Positions 35,501 to 43,284 of a stretch of 64,000 nucleotides of DNA are shown here, piece after piece. A program made the position numbers and the translations under genes. Numbering within the stretch: position 1 is the first letter of the stretch; each line of letters begins with the position of its first letter. Origin of the DNA: Lacrimispora sphenoides JCM 1415 (GTDB taxonomy: Bacteria > Bacillota > Clostridia > Lachnospirales > Lachnospiraceae); NCBI RefSeq assembly GCF_900105615.1, contig NZ_LT630003.1:1426001-1490000 (forward strand), given 5' to 3'. The notes beneath the pieces are model-generated. The model saw nothing but the letters and a program-made list of their open reading frames with translations, made no database searches and was not told the DNA's origin.

Positions 35501-37062
35501 AGTTCTCCGGTATGGCGGGATGTGATATGCCGGATAAGGTATGCCCGGTGTGCGGACGTCCGCTGGCAAAAGACGGATTTGATATTCCATTTGAAACCTT
35601 CCTGGGCTTTAAGGGAGACAAGGAGCCGGATATTGACTTAAACTTCTCCGGTGAGTATCAAAGTAAGGCTCATGACTATACAGAGGTCATTTTCGGCAAG
35701 GGCCAGACGTTCCGGGCAGGGACCATTGGTACCCTGGCAGATAAGACTGCCTTTGGATATGTAAAAAATTATTATGAAGAGCATGGGGTGAGAAAGCGCA
35801 ATTGCGAGATCAGCCGGATCGTGCAAGGCTGTGTTGGAGTCAGGAGAACCACCGGACAGCATCCGGGCGGAATTATCGTACTTCCTCATGGAGAGGAGAT
35901 CTATTCCTTTACTCCGGTTCAGCGGCCTGCCAATGATATGACCACCATGACGGTAACCACCCATTTTGATTACCATTCCATTGACCACAACTTACTGAAG
36001 CTTGATATTCTGGGACACGATGATCCTACCATGATCCGTATGCTTCAGGATTTAATTGGGTTTGATCCGGTAAAGGATATTCCCCTGGACAGCAAGGAGG
36101 TCATGTCGCTGTTTCAGGACACCTCTGCCTTAAAAATCACGCCGGAGGATATCGGAGGATGTAAGCTTGGAGCCCTCGGGGTTCCGGAGTTTGGTACGGA
36201 CTTTGCCATGCAGATGTTGATTGACACGCAGCCCAAGTATTTCTCTGACCTGGTACGTATTGCCGGTCTTGCCCATGGTACGGATGTGTGGCTGGGCAAT
36301 GCCCAGGCCCTGATTCAAGAGGGAAAAGCTACCATTCAGACAGCAATCTGTACCCGCGACGATATCATGGTTTATTTAATATCAATGGGAATCGAAGAGG
36401 GACTGTCCTTTTCCATTATGGAGAGCGTCCGAAAGGGAAAAGGGTTAAAGAAGGAGTGGGAGGAGGAGATGACCGCCCACGGAGTTCCGGACTGGTATAT
36501 CTGGTCCTGTAAAAAGATCAAGTACATGTTCCCTAAGGCCCATGCGGCCGCCTATGTTATGATGGCCTGGCGTATTGCCTATTGTAAGGTGTTTTATCCT
36601 CTGGCTTATTATGCCTCCTTCTTTAGTATCCGTGCCAACGGCTTCAGCTATGAGCTGATGTGCCAGGGACGGGATAAGCTGGAGTATTATCTGGCCGACT
36701 ATAGGAAGCGGATCGACACTCTTTCCAAAAAAGAGCAGGACACCCTAAGGGATATGAGAATCGTACAGGAGATGTATGCCAGAGGATATGACTTTATGCC
36801 CATCGATATTTACCGGGCAAAGGCAAGGCATTTCCAGATCATTGACGGCAAACTGATGCCGTCCTTAAGCAGTATCGACGGATTGGGTGAAAAAGCAGCT
36901 GATGCCGTCGTGGATTCGGTAAAGGATGGAGCTTTCCTGTCAAGGGAAGATTTCAGAAACAGGACAAAGGTCAGTAAGACCGTCTGTGATCTGATGGGAG
37001 ACTTAGGACTTCTTTTTGAACTCCCGGAATCCAATCAGCTGTCCTTGTTTGATCTGGGTTAA
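32503..37062 (+). CDS. polC: DNA polymerase III alpha subunit, PolC type
   Basis: 1519 residues, at the long end for PolC. Order: N-terminal domain (1-180) and a Gly/Ala-rich low-complexity linker (about 200-280); OB fold (about 290-390); PHP domain beginning ELHCHTKMSDMDG (about 409); embedded DEDDh 3'-5' exonuclease with VFDIETTGF (about 497), HNASFDVGF and HRAVDDAGCT; rest of PHP; a four-Cys zinc site (CASCHYYDF and CPVCGRP, about 985-1020); palm with EPDIDLNF (about 1040); fingers and C-terminal PKAHAAAYVMMAWRIAY. It is the essential replicative polymerase of low-G+C Gram-positives and keeps intrinsic proofreading residues. Last gene of the operon; tRNAs follow. Confidence 0.97.
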   Translation: MSKRFLEVFPSLHITEELRELLNLVEVEKVTLGRDRSSIRIYLMSPRLIHKQNIYGLEKGIKDQLFPSKRITIKIIERFRLSGQYTPQKLLKAYKDSLLMELKNYSIIEYNMFRKAEFQFPEPDLLKMTVEDTIVTHEKAGDLKRVLEKIFHERCSMPVEVQYEYVEPKENELAKQKELQMQREVAEIVSRTSFAIQNDEDRIEYGTGAGGGAGGPSMADGISLDAMTAEYTAFAPADQASQAPAPALRMGGKKEAAKTGDSDSGKKEWKDYKKGGGSYGRRSDNPDVLYGRDFDGEIIEIEKIDGEIGEVAIRGKILTVDSRELRSQKTIMIFDVTDFTDTITVKMFAREEQIDDLKAAVVQGSFIRIKGVTTIDKFDGELTLGSVVGIKKSEDFTGKRVDNSLEKRVELHCHTKMSDMDGVSEVKDIVKRAKRWGMPAIAITDHGCVQAFPDANHALDKGDPFKLIYGVEGYLVDDLKQLVENSRNQGLSDSYVVFDIETTGFSSSRNRIIEIGAVKVINGIITDKFSTFVNPDVPIPFEIEQLTGINDNMVLPYPKIDEILPQFLEFCGDSVLVAHNASFDVGFIAYNASRLNLAFDPTVIDTVALARLLLPKLNRYKLDTVAKALNISLENHHRAVDDAGCTAEIFVAFVKMIRERGVETLDELNGLSAMTADMIKKLPTYHVIILAANDVGRVNLYRLISYSHINYYARRPRIPKSVLNNYREGLIIGSACEAGELYQALLRGVSDAEVAKLVHFYDYLEIQPLGNNAFMLRDEKSSIKSEQDLIDINKRIVSLGEQFGKPVCATCDVHFLDPEDEVYRRIIMTGQGFKDSDDQAPLYLRTTEEMLKEFKYLGPNKAEEVVIKNTRKIADMCEKISPVRPDKCAPVIENSDEDLRKICYDRAYAIYGETLPTIVTERLERELHSIISNGFAVMYIIAQKLVWKSNEDGYLVGSRGSVGSSFVAYLSGITEVNSLSPHYYCASCHYYDFDSEEVKQFSGMAGCDMPDKVCPVCGRPLAKDGFDIPFETFLGFKGDKEPDIDLNFSGEYQSKAHDYTEVIFGKGQTFRAGTIGTLADKTAFGYVKNYYEEHGVRKRNCEISRIVQGCVGVRRTTGQHPGGIIVLPHGEEIYSFTPVQRPANDMTTMTVTTHFDYHSIDHNLLKLDILGHDDPTMIRMLQDLIGFDPVKDIPLDSKEVMSLFQDTSALKITPEDIGGCKLGALGVPEFGTDFAMQMLIDTQPKYFSDLVRIAGLAHGTDVWLGNAQALIQEGKATIQTAICTRDDIMVYLISMGIEEGLSFSIMESVRKGKGLKKEWEEEMTAHGVPDWYIWSCKKIKYMFPKAHAAAYVMMAWRIAYCKVFYPLAYYASFFSIRANGFSYELMCQGRDKLEYYLADYRKRIDTLSKKEQDTLRDMRIVQEMYARGYDFMPIDIYRAKARHFQIIDGKLMPSLSSIDGLGEKAADAVVDSVKDGAFLSREDFRNRTKVSKTVCDLMGDLGLLFELPESNQLSLFDLG

Positions 37063-37064
37063 CA

Positions 37065-37083
37065 GGGGGAATAAGATTCCCCC
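37065..37083 (+). terminator. hairpin after polC
   Basis: GGGGGAAT (37065-37072), loop AAG, ATTCCCCC (37076-37083). The tail is TTAGG, not T-rich, so termination may be inefficient. Confidence 0.5.
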
Positions 37084-37175
37084 TTAGGCCCGGGGCTTTT
37101 CCGTATAAGTAGTAACAGAAATTTATTGAAATTTTTCCAGAATTTTAAAATAATAAAAAAATTTTGAAAATAAGG

Positions 37176-37204
37176 TTGACATCCGCTGGGATATGTATTA
37201 TACT
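37176..37204 (+). promoter_or_regulatory. tRNA-Pro/tRNA-Glu promoter
   Basis: Consensus TTGACA (37176-37181), 17-nt spacer, TATACT (37199-37204), 12 nt before the mature tRNA end. Confidence 0.9.
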
Positions 37205-37216
37205 ACCTAACGTAAT

Positions 37217-37290
37217 CGAGGCGTGGCTCAGTTTGGTAGAGCGCTGCGTTCGGGACGCAGAGGTCGCAAGTTCGAATCTTGTCGCCTCGA
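37217..37290 (+). tRNA. tRNA-Pro (anticodon CGG)
   Basis: 74 nt. Acceptor CGAGGCG pairs with CGCCTCG; anticodon stem CTGCG/CGCAG encloses TTCGGGA, giving CGG for codon CCG; T-arm contains TTCGAAT. CCA is not encoded. Confidence 0.95.
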
Positions 37291-37316
37291 TTCTGTATCA
37301 ATAATATGCTGTAAAT

Positions 37317-37388
37317 GGCCTATTGGTCAAGCGGTCAAGACGCCGCCCTCTCACGGCGGAAACCCGAGTTCGATTCTCGGATAGGTCA
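37317..37388 (+). tRNA. tRNA-Glu (anticodon CTC)
   Basis: 72 nt. Acceptor GGCCTAT pairs with ATAGGTC; anticodon stem CCGCC/GGCGG encloses CTCTCAC, giving CTC for codon GAG; T-loop TTCGATT. CCA is not encoded. Co-transcribed with tRNA-Pro. Confidence 0.93.
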
Positions 37389-37392
37389 TACT

Positions 37393-37423
37393 AAAAACCT
37401 TCAGGAGCAGCCTGGGGGTTTTT
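37393..37423 (+). terminator. tRNA operon terminator
   Basis: AAAAACC-TT-CAGG pairs with CCTG-GG-GGTTTTT. Confidence 0.8.
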
Positions 37424-37535
37424 GCGTTAAGTGGGACAGTTTTAAAATAGGAGCGCTGTTATTTTTTGATTGATGTATAAAACGATTAGGAATACATAGG
37501 TTTGTCATAGATAAAGAATATAGGAGGAGCCTGTT

Positions 37536-38081
37536 ATGAAGAAGATTGCAGTAGTATATCAATCAAAATATGGAGCGACCAGAAAATATGCGGAATGGAT
37601 CGCCGAGGAATTATCCTGTGATCTGTTTGAAGGTAAAGATATAAAGGCGAGTGATCTGGAACCGTATAATACCATCATTTTAGGCGGCGGCCTTTATGCC
37701 GGGGGCGTCAACGGGATTAAGATATTAACAAAGAACTTCTCTAAGTTCTCCAACAAGAATCTGGTAATTTTCACTTGCGGACTGGCTGATCCTTCCGATA
37801 CAGTCAATACGGATCATATTAAAAAGAGCCTGTATAAGGATCTTACCGAAGAAATGAAGGATAAGATCAAAGTATTCCATTTACGCGGGGCCATGGATTA
37901 TTCCAAACTCAGTCCCATACATCGGTCAATGATGGCTCTTGTCTGCAAGATGACCGCAAAAAAGGACCAGAATTCTTTGACAAACGAAGACAAAGAGATG
38001 CTGGCAAGCTACGGAAAAAAGGTTGATTTTATAAATAAAGAAACGATATTGCCACTTATAAATTATATACGGAGTTTATAA
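37536..38081 (+). CDS. flavodoxin-domain protein
   Basis: 181 residues. The FMN phosphate loop YQSKYGATRKYAEWIA (about residues 8-23) and the LGGGLYAGGVNG segment (about 50-61) place it in the HemG/flavodoxin_5-like group of small FMN proteins. These act as electron carriers or quinone/porphyrinogen oxidoreductases; the role here is unknown. AGGAGG precedes the ATG. A diguanylate cyclase gene follows after 16 nt, so they are probably one transcript. Confidence 0.85.
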   Translation: MKKIAVVYQSKYGATRKYAEWIAEELSCDLFEGKDIKASDLEPYNTIILGGGLYAGGVNGIKILTKNFSKFSNKNLVIFTCGLADPSDTVNTDHIKKSLYKDLTEEMKDKIKVFHLRGAMDYSKLSPIHRSMMALVCKMTAKKDQNSLTNEDKEMLASYGKKVDFINKETILPLINYIRSL

Positions 38082-38097
38082 GCATTACGGGGTTAAA

Positions 38098-38979
38098 ATG
38101 GATAATATTTCGCTGGATGAGATAAAAGACAAATTGGACTTTTTTTATAAAATGTATGATATCGTACGTTTGGTTGATCCGCTCCACAAAAGGGTGCTGG
38201 ATTACCGCCAGTCATCTTTAACCGGGACACCGGATGTATGTTATCATTATTGGGAAAACAACAGGATTTGTGATAACTGTATTTCCATTAGAGCTTATCA
38301 GGAAAATAAAAGCTTTGTAAAAATGGAAAAAAGCAGGGAAGAGGTTCTTCTTGTAACAGCTATTCCCATTGATAACGCCGATCGTCCGGCGGTACTTGAG
38401 CTGTTAAAAAATGCTACCGACACAATGCTCGTGGGGAACGGTGATTATAACCAAGGAGAAATATTTTCCCGCTTTATAAAGGAGCTTAATGATGCGGCAG
38501 TGAGAGACCCCCTTACAACCCTTTATAACAGGCGTTTTGTGGATGAGCGCCTTCCGGTTGATATTATAAATGCTTTGTTAAGGCATAAGCCATTGTCCGT
38601 ATGCTTTATTGATCTTGATAATTTTAAAGCAATTAACGACCTTTATGGGCATAAGGCGGGGGATTCAACGATCAAAGAAGCAGGCGAAGTCATTGCCCGG
38701 AATATTTCTCATGATGATGTTTGGGCTGCGAGATATGGAGGAGATGAGTTCCTTCTTTGCCTGAGCGGCGTTGAAGAAGACCAGGCACGTGCAATTGCTG
38801 AATGCATACAAAGGGAAATTGAACAGATGCCGTTAAGCCAGGCTGTAAAAGGGGGGCCACTTTCCATCTCTTTTGGGATAGAGACCATGAAGGACTTTCC
38901 TGTGACTGCGGAGGAGCTTATACGCAGGGCGGATGAAAAGATGTATAAAGCAAAAAAGGAAAAAAGCTCGGATATATGA
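38098..38979 (+). CDS. diguanylate cyclase (GGDEF) with N-terminal Cys-containing sensor domain
   Basis: 293 residues. The N-terminal 130 residues look PAS-like and contain CYHYWENNRICDNC (about residues 42-55), three Cys that could bind metal or sense redox state. The GGDEF domain begins near residue 135 (DPLTTLYNRRFVDERL) and has an intact active site RYGGDEF (about 214-220), so it should make cyclic di-GMP. No RxxD inhibitory site is visible at the usual place before GGDEF. No membrane helix, so it is cytoplasmic. Coupling to the flavodoxin gene suggests a redox cue, which is inference. Confidence 0.9.
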   Translation: MDNISLDEIKDKLDFFYKMYDIVRLVDPLHKRVLDYRQSSLTGTPDVCYHYWENNRICDNCISIRAYQENKSFVKMEKSREEVLLVTAIPIDNADRPAVLELLKNATDTMLVGNGDYNQGEIFSRFIKELNDAAVRDPLTTLYNRRFVDERLPVDIINALLRHKPLSVCFIDLDNFKAINDLYGHKAGDSTIKEAGEVIARNISHDDVWAARYGGDEFLLCLSGVEEDQARAIAECIQREIEQMPLSQAVKGGPLSISFGIETMKDFPVTAEELIRRADEKMYKAKKEKSSDI

Positions 38980-39001
38980 TAAAATAAGATTAATAAATGA
39001 G

Positions 39002-39030
39002 AAAAACCATCCTGTATAAGGATGGTTTTT
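39002..39030. terminator. bidirectional terminator between convergent genes
   Basis: AAAAACCATCC (39002-39012) pairs with GGATGGTTTTT (39020-39030), serving the cyclase (+) and flotillin (-) genes. Confidence 0.9.
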
Positions 39031-39042
39031 CTTTTTCTGTTT

Positions 39043-40590
39043 TTACTCTTTATCTGTGCTTTCAGCAATATCCTTGCTGATGTTTGCAACAATTACTTCG
39101 CTTGCCGGTTCATTTATATTTGTACCATCAGGAATTCCAGTAATATTTACATTTCTGGTTACCTTGGCATCATATGTATTTGCCTTCATGATCTCTGTAA
39201 TATCCAAACCGGTTGTTTCTTTTACAGACTCAATCGTCTTAGCTAAGACAGCTGGTACATAGCTCCCCATGGAAGTTACACCTGTATCACCATTTCCGCT
39301 GTCAATAATAGTAACCTTATCAATTGCAGCTAATGGTTCTGCAATTGCCTTTGCCATCTCTGGCAATGCCTGCACAATCATTTCCATCATCGCGGCCTGC
39401 CCGTATTTCTTCATTGCGTCCGCTTTTTTTTCCATTGCTTCCGCCTCTGCAAGTCCCTTTGCCTGAATAGCAGCAGCTTCTGCTTCACCTTTGGCTTTAA
39501 TACCTTCGGCTTCCTGGAGCATAGCAAATTTTTCTGCTTCCGCCTGGGCTTTTCTTGCTTCTGCCTCTTTTTCCTGCTCGTATTTCTTTGCTTCCGCTTC
39601 ACGCTGCCTTCTTGCCAAGTCAGCGGAAGCTTTCTGTTCTACCGCATAGCGTTCTGCATCGGCTTTTTTATTAATTTCGGCTTCCAAAGTCTGCTGCATA
39701 ACGGCAACTTCTTTGTTCTTTAATTCTGCTTCCCGCTCTGTTTTTGCAATCTGGGCATTTACCGTAGCAGTCTGAACTGTTTTTTGCTGTTCCTGGTTCT
39801 GAATTTCATAGGCTGCATCCGCTTCCGCACGTTTTGAGTCAGATTCTTTCTTTAATTCAGCCTTCCTGATCTCAAGTTCATTATTCTTCTGGGCGATTTC
39901 TGTTTGAGCGAGTACTCTTGCATCATTAGAGGCTTTATCCGCTTCTGCCTGGGCAATAGCAATGTCTCTTTCCGCCTGAGCTTTTGCAATAGAAGCGTCT
40001 TTCTTGATTCTTGCCGTATTGTCGGCACCAAGATCCTTAATAAGGCCATTCTCATCGGATATATTCTGGATATTGCATGATACAATTTCAATCCCAAGTT
40101 TTTTCATATCTTTTGATGCTTTTGCCATTACCTGATCGGAGAAGGAATCTCTGTCAGTATTGATCTCTTTTAAAGTAAGAGTACCGATAATCTCACGCAT
40201 ATTACCCTGAAGAGAATCCTGTAAGTCCTGGGTAATCTGATCCTGGTTTTTATTTAAGAAGTTTTTAGCAGCTAATTTGATTCCTTCTTCCGTTGGCTCA
40301 ATTCTTACTTTCGCAACAGCGTCCACATTCACGTTGATGAAATCATTGGTTGGCACAGATTGTTCAGTCTTGATATCCACCGTCATCTGACCAAGGTAAA
40401 GCTTATCTAATCGTTCAAGAAATGGGATTTTAATTCCGGCGCGTCCAATTAAAATCTTTGGCTCTTTTTTCAATCCTGAAATAATGAATGCCCTGTCTGG
40501 CGGTGCCTTTACATATCCGCTTGCTAAGATACCGAGCAGGACAATTACAGCTGCAGCAGTAAGAACGAATGGTAAAATGATCTCTAACAT
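39043..40590 (-). CDS. flotillin family (SPFH/band 7) membrane-microdomain protein
   Basis: 515 residues from the ATG at 40590 (AAAGGAG 6 nt upstream; a TTG five codons earlier overlaps that RBS). One N-terminal helix (about residues 4-26), then the SPFH domain (about 30-190) and a very long Ala/Glu/Lys-rich coiled coil (about 190-400) typical of flotillins such as YuaG/FloT, and a C-terminal MMEMIVQALPEMAKAIAEPL segment. Flotillins oligomerise and organise functional membrane microdomains. No NfeD partner gene is adjacent, which is usual in many Firmicutes. It lies next to the accessory region. Confidence 0.92.
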   Translation of the reverse strand: MLEIILPFVLTAAAVIVLLGILASGYVKAPPDRAFIISGLKKEPKILIGRAGIKIPFLERLDKLYLGQMTVDIKTEQSVPTNDFINVNVDAVAKVRIEPTEEGIKLAAKNFLNKNQDQITQDLQDSLQGNMREIIGTLTLKEINTDRDSFSDQVMAKASKDMKKLGIEIVSCNIQNISDENGLIKDLGADNTARIKKDASIAKAQAERDIAIAQAEADKASNDARVLAQTEIAQKNNELEIRKAELKKESDSKRAEADAAYEIQNQEQQKTVQTATVNAQIAKTEREAELKNKEVAVMQQTLEAEINKKADAERYAVEQKASADLARRQREAEAKKYEQEKEAEARKAQAEAEKFAMLQEAEGIKAKGEAEAAAIQAKGLAEAEAMEKKADAMKKYGQAAMMEMIVQALPEMAKAIAEPLAAIDKVTIIDSGNGDTGVTSMGSYVPAVLAKTIESVKETTGLDITEIMKANTYDAKVTRNVNITGIPDGTNINEPASEVIVANISKDIAESTDKE

Positions 40591-40649
40591 AATTTCTCCT
40601 TTCAATCATAAAAAGTTTCAATTGCATCGTGTAAGTAATTCTTTATATG

Positions 40650-40722
40650 AAGAAAAAACCTCGTAAAGTTTTTATAAAGCTCCCGGGGGGACTCGCCCCC
40701 CCCCCGACTCACGCATTACGAA
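40650..40722 (-). repeat. degraded duplicate of tRNA-Thr 3' half plus terminator (att-like)
   Basis: AAGAAAAAACCTCGTAAA (40650-40667), AAAGCTCCCGGGGGGACTCG (40676-40695) and CACGCATTACGAA (40710-40722) match the intact tRNA-Thr gene and its terminator at 47237-47313 in the same order. The T-arm here is broken by a C-run. The match begins at the anticodon loop, the usual crossover point of tRNA-targeting tyrosine recombinases. Confidence 0.9.
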
Positions 40723-40836
40723 AACTGTTTTTCTACATTGTGATTGGTAGAAAAATGGGAAAAACCTCGAATTTACAATGTTTTTTCGATTTTTAATTTG
40801 CTGTATTTGTTGCTTTTTCAAGCGATTTTGCCGTAT

Positions 40837-40856
40837 GTAGTGGGAAAGTAGTGGGA
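40837..40856. repeat. paired direct repeat near integrase end (arm-site-like)
   Basis: GTAGTGGGA at 40837-40845 and 40848-40856, period 11 nt, between the integrase stop and the att-like copy. Compare GTTAGTCA at 47172-47179 and 47183-47190 (also period 11) at the other end. Confidence 0.6.
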
Positions 40857-40879
40857 TGAAAAACTGCTTTCCCGCTGCT

Positions 40880-41740
40880 TTATACAACTTGTTCTTCGGA
40901 CTTTGGAGCAGGGCAAAGAACATTTTCCATAATATTAGCCGCTTCCTGATTTTTGCTTTTGAAGTAGTAGGAATAGATATTTAGGGTTGTAGTTGGATCG
41001 GCGTGACCAAGAACCCCGGCGACTGACTTAAGTTCAGCAGCAATATCCATTACAAAAAGGGGGACCACATGGAGTTCCTGAGGAATGAGTCTTAGTGTCC
41101 TTAATATAAATTTCTCCATCTACACTGGCCGTGGATTTATCGATATTAACGGTACAGGTTTTAAAGTCCAGGTCTTCCCAAGTAAGGGAAATTGTTTCGT
41201 CACGCCGGTTGCCTGTAAAAAGGGAAAGAACAAAGAATAATTGCCATTTAAGTGGAAGTTTCCATGTTTGACTATATTCACGGACTGTTTATATAGTACC
41301 GTCTTTTCTTTTACATTTATGTTCTTTGCGCTTTATGTCTATTTCATTCTCTAATGCCCATAGAAACCATTTTGTCTGTTCATTGGTAAAATAGTCAACC
41401 TTATATTCTTTGGCGGCTTTCTGACGGCCTCTGCGCTTCCCAGAGTATATAAGAGGATTAATACTAAGCATTCCTTCGAAAACAGCGTAGGAGACATAGT
41501 ACTGATAACAGACTTGTCTTTTGTGATTGTACCATTAGAGAGACCACCGGGTTTGTTATCCAGGCGGATGCCGTCCTGACGGAGGATTTTAGAATATTCC
41601 TTCATGGTGTGGCCGTAGAATCTGGCAGCAAATTTCTGAACCTCTTTTTCGATTCTATCCTCATTCCATGTTTCTTTTGGTGTAAAGGTGCGGCTGATTT
41701 CAAATTTCGAATTCCTCCGGATCTTTTGAAATTTCATTAT
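40880..41740 (-). pseudogene. tyrosine recombinase (phage/ICE integrase), multiply frameshifted
   Basis: Pieces of one integrase appear in order in different frames: an N-terminal segment KFEISRTFTPKETW (near 41700), the core-binding domain (TITKDKSVISTM, then after a -1/+1 shift INPLIYSGKRRGRQKAAKEY), a catalytic part LFTGNRRDETISLTWEDL with the first catalytic Arg (near 41200), GEIYIKDTKTHSS (near 41110), then a damaged stretch where the H-x-x-R box should be, and finally VLGHADPTTTLNIYSYYF with the catalytic Tyr (near 40960). At least two frameshifts and a lost or scrambled box make it non-functional. The gene's 5' end is missing and merges with the 3' end of the repressor gene. Confidence 0.88.
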
Positions 41741-42140
41741 AATAATCCATCGGTTTATTTCCATGCCATTCTTCGCTTAAAAAAATTTTTTCAAGCATAT
41801 TGTACACAGCATCTTTTGCACTTGGTTCGAGTGCCATAAATTCCCGGATAATAATACGATCTCTTTCTGTTAATCCCTTTGCCTTTGTGTATTCATCAAG
41901 GGAAAAGGTGCCTGGTTCAATAAATTTTGGGGCCAAGCCTTCTAATATCCAATTTTCATTAACATTAAATTCTCTGCACATTAGTTTTATGAGAGATAAT
42001 TTTTGATCTGGCCTAGCAAGTCGGTTTAATTCTATGTTTCCAATAACATCTCTAGTTACCCCTAAACGATCGGCAAAAGCTTCTTGAGACATTTTTAAAT
42101 CCTTTTTTCTTAATTCTTTAATTCTATCATGCATTTCCAT
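41700..42140 (-). CDS. XRE-family (phage CI-like) transcriptional repressor
   Basis: 146 residues from the ATG at 42140. The HTH covers about residues 6-60 (MSQEAFADRLGVTRDVIGNIEL). The rest is helical, with no LexA/S24 peptidase domain. It ends in EEWHGNKPMDYYNEISKDPEEFEI-type sequence, seen in small clostridial phage/ICE repressors. A consensus promoter with an overlapping operator lies directly upstream. The frame is intact, so it may still be made even though the element is decayed. A GTG four codons upstream abuts the RBS GGGAG and is less likely. Confidence 0.85.
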   Translation of the reverse strand: MEMHDRIKELRKKDLKMSQEAFADRLGVTRDVIGNIELNRLARPDQKLSLIKLMCREFNVNENWILEGLAPKFIEPGTFSLDEYTKAKGLTERDRIIIREFMALEPSAKDAVYNMLEKIFLSEEWHGNKPMDYYNEISKDPEEFEI

Positions 42141-42178
42141 TTGGTGTATCACTCCCTTTCTTGAAAAACCCTGATTTG

Positions 42179-42281
42179 AGTATACATTTGCAAAATGAGT
42201 TTGTCAACACAAAAAAGGTAAGTAAATCGCATTAAAATGTTGACAAACACATTTATAAGTGAAAATATCAGTTTACCAACA
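42179..42281. promoter_or_regulatory. repressor control region: minus-strand promoter and three operator-like sites
   Basis: On the minus strand TTGACA (42202-42207) and TATACT (42179-42184) are 17 nt apart and drive the repressor. GTTTGTCAACA (42199-42209) overlaps that -35; its perfect inverse TGTTGACAAAC lies at 42238-42248; a variant GTTTACCAACA lies at 42271-42281. The second copy also contains a plus-strand TTGACA for the divergent genes. The layout is that of a phage-type switch. Confidence 0.8.
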
Positions 42282-42324
42282 CAAACATTGAATGAAAATC
42301 AAAAAATAAAGGAGGGTTAGCAAG

Positions 42325-42492
42325 GCTGATACAATTTATAGCATTAAAGTATTACCGGAAGTTGATAAAATTGCGGCGCTGCTCATGAACACTGATGATA
42401 AGCAACGCGATCTAATGCAGCTTGTTATCCAGAGTGTGAACTTGGGAATTGCATTAGGTAAGGGAGATGTGGAAAGCATTGATCCCAAGTAA
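42325..42492 (+). pseudogene. small phage-type ORF, start codon missing
   Basis: An open frame of 55 codons (ADTIYSIKVLPEVDK... ending VESIDPK) follows GGAGGG at 42311-42316, where a start should be, but no ATG/GTG/TTG is in frame near the expected spot. It is the first gene divergent from the repressor; function unknown. Confidence 0.5.
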
Positions 42493-42510
42493 TAAAGGAG
42501 GGAACGTAAA

Positions 42511-42621
42511 ATGAGTGAACAAACTGTGCCGAGAATGCGCACGATCCATATTGGAGTACCGGGACCTAGATGCATCGAAGTACAATTTTTATATCATCAT
42601 GGAGAGAGTGCAGGTAAGTGA
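42511..42621 (+). pseudogene. excisionase/DNA-binding protein stub
   Basis: After AAAGGAGGG, an ATG opens MSEQTVPRMRTI, the typical beginning of small Xis-like MerR/helix-turn-helix proteins in clostridial elements. After about 12 residues the family sequence is lost, at the point where an IS110 fragment in the opposite orientation begins. The frame stops after 36 codons. Confidence 0.6.
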
Positions 42622-42745
42622 TGAGGTTATCTAAATCACTTTCAACATGATGAATATCATAGGGTTTGGCGAGTATTTCACCATCAGAATTAAGAATAGC
42701 AACGGTATTTTTTGATTTGGATACATCAATACCAACAGCAATCAT
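42566..42745 (-). pseudogene. IS110-family transposase, N-terminal fragment
   Basis: Reading from the ATG at 42745 the 59-codon frame begins MIAVGIDVSKSKNTVAILN, the DEDD RuvC-like start of IS110/IS1111 transposases with the first catalytic Asp in GIDVSK. It ends in a stop after DDIKIVLRCI, so the Ser-containing Tnp domain is lost. GGAGG lies upstream of the ATG. Only the left part of the IS remains. Confidence 0.85.
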
Positions 42746-42978
42746 GGTATTCCTCCTTGGTAAATTATTATGATTGGGTCCAACATCTCAAATATCTATT
42801 CATGTTCGTTAGTGACCCGGGAGCTTTACCTGCGGGCGTGGAGTCCCAATTAAAATTACGTTAGCCAATCAACCTCATCATAACAAAAAATAAGAATAGG
42901 GTAAATTCCCTACTCTTATATAGTACGAATTAGTATTTAACCTTAAAGGGGCGAAAACCTATGGTTTCCACCCCTGGG
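42746..42978 (-). mobile_element. non-coding left end of the IS110 fragment and adjoining hairpins
   Basis: IS110-type elements carry a structured non-coding RNA (bridge RNA) upstream of the transposase. Here the upstream 230 nt hold no ORF but show pairing: TTGGGTCC (42774-42781) with GGAGTCCCAA (42840-42849); TAAGAATAGGG (42891-42901) with CCCTACTCTTA (42908-42918); and GGGG-C-GAAAACC (42948-42959) with GGTTTC-CA-CCCC (42963-42974). Where the IS ends and the phage sequence resumes is not clear. 42979-43284 contains only short unassignable frames. Confidence 0.55.
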
Positions 42979-43284
42979 GTACACAATACAATCATGATCA
43001 GGAAGTACTGCAGAACATCATATCAAGATCCAGGGCGAAAAAGTAATAATGAGGTGTTCTTTCTATGAAAGATGTACAAAGACTTTCCCCTACGGTTGAT
43101 ATTCTGTTCAATAATAATATATGTATTTTACATAAAAAATGTGAACAAGCTGTACAAAACCTTCTGACCTGACGGAAGAACCAGGGTAAATACGGTACAA
43201 ATGGATTACATTATCTTTCACTGGGTATGCTAAGTGAAAATATTAATAGAGGCATATCCAGTGGCCCAAAGAAAGGAAGACAGG

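Noticed and set aside
40672..40923. 83-codon minus-strand ORF over the tRNA-Thr duplicate
   Set aside because: It reads through the tRNA fragment and the DNA downstream of the integrase stop; it is another frame of att-region DNA.
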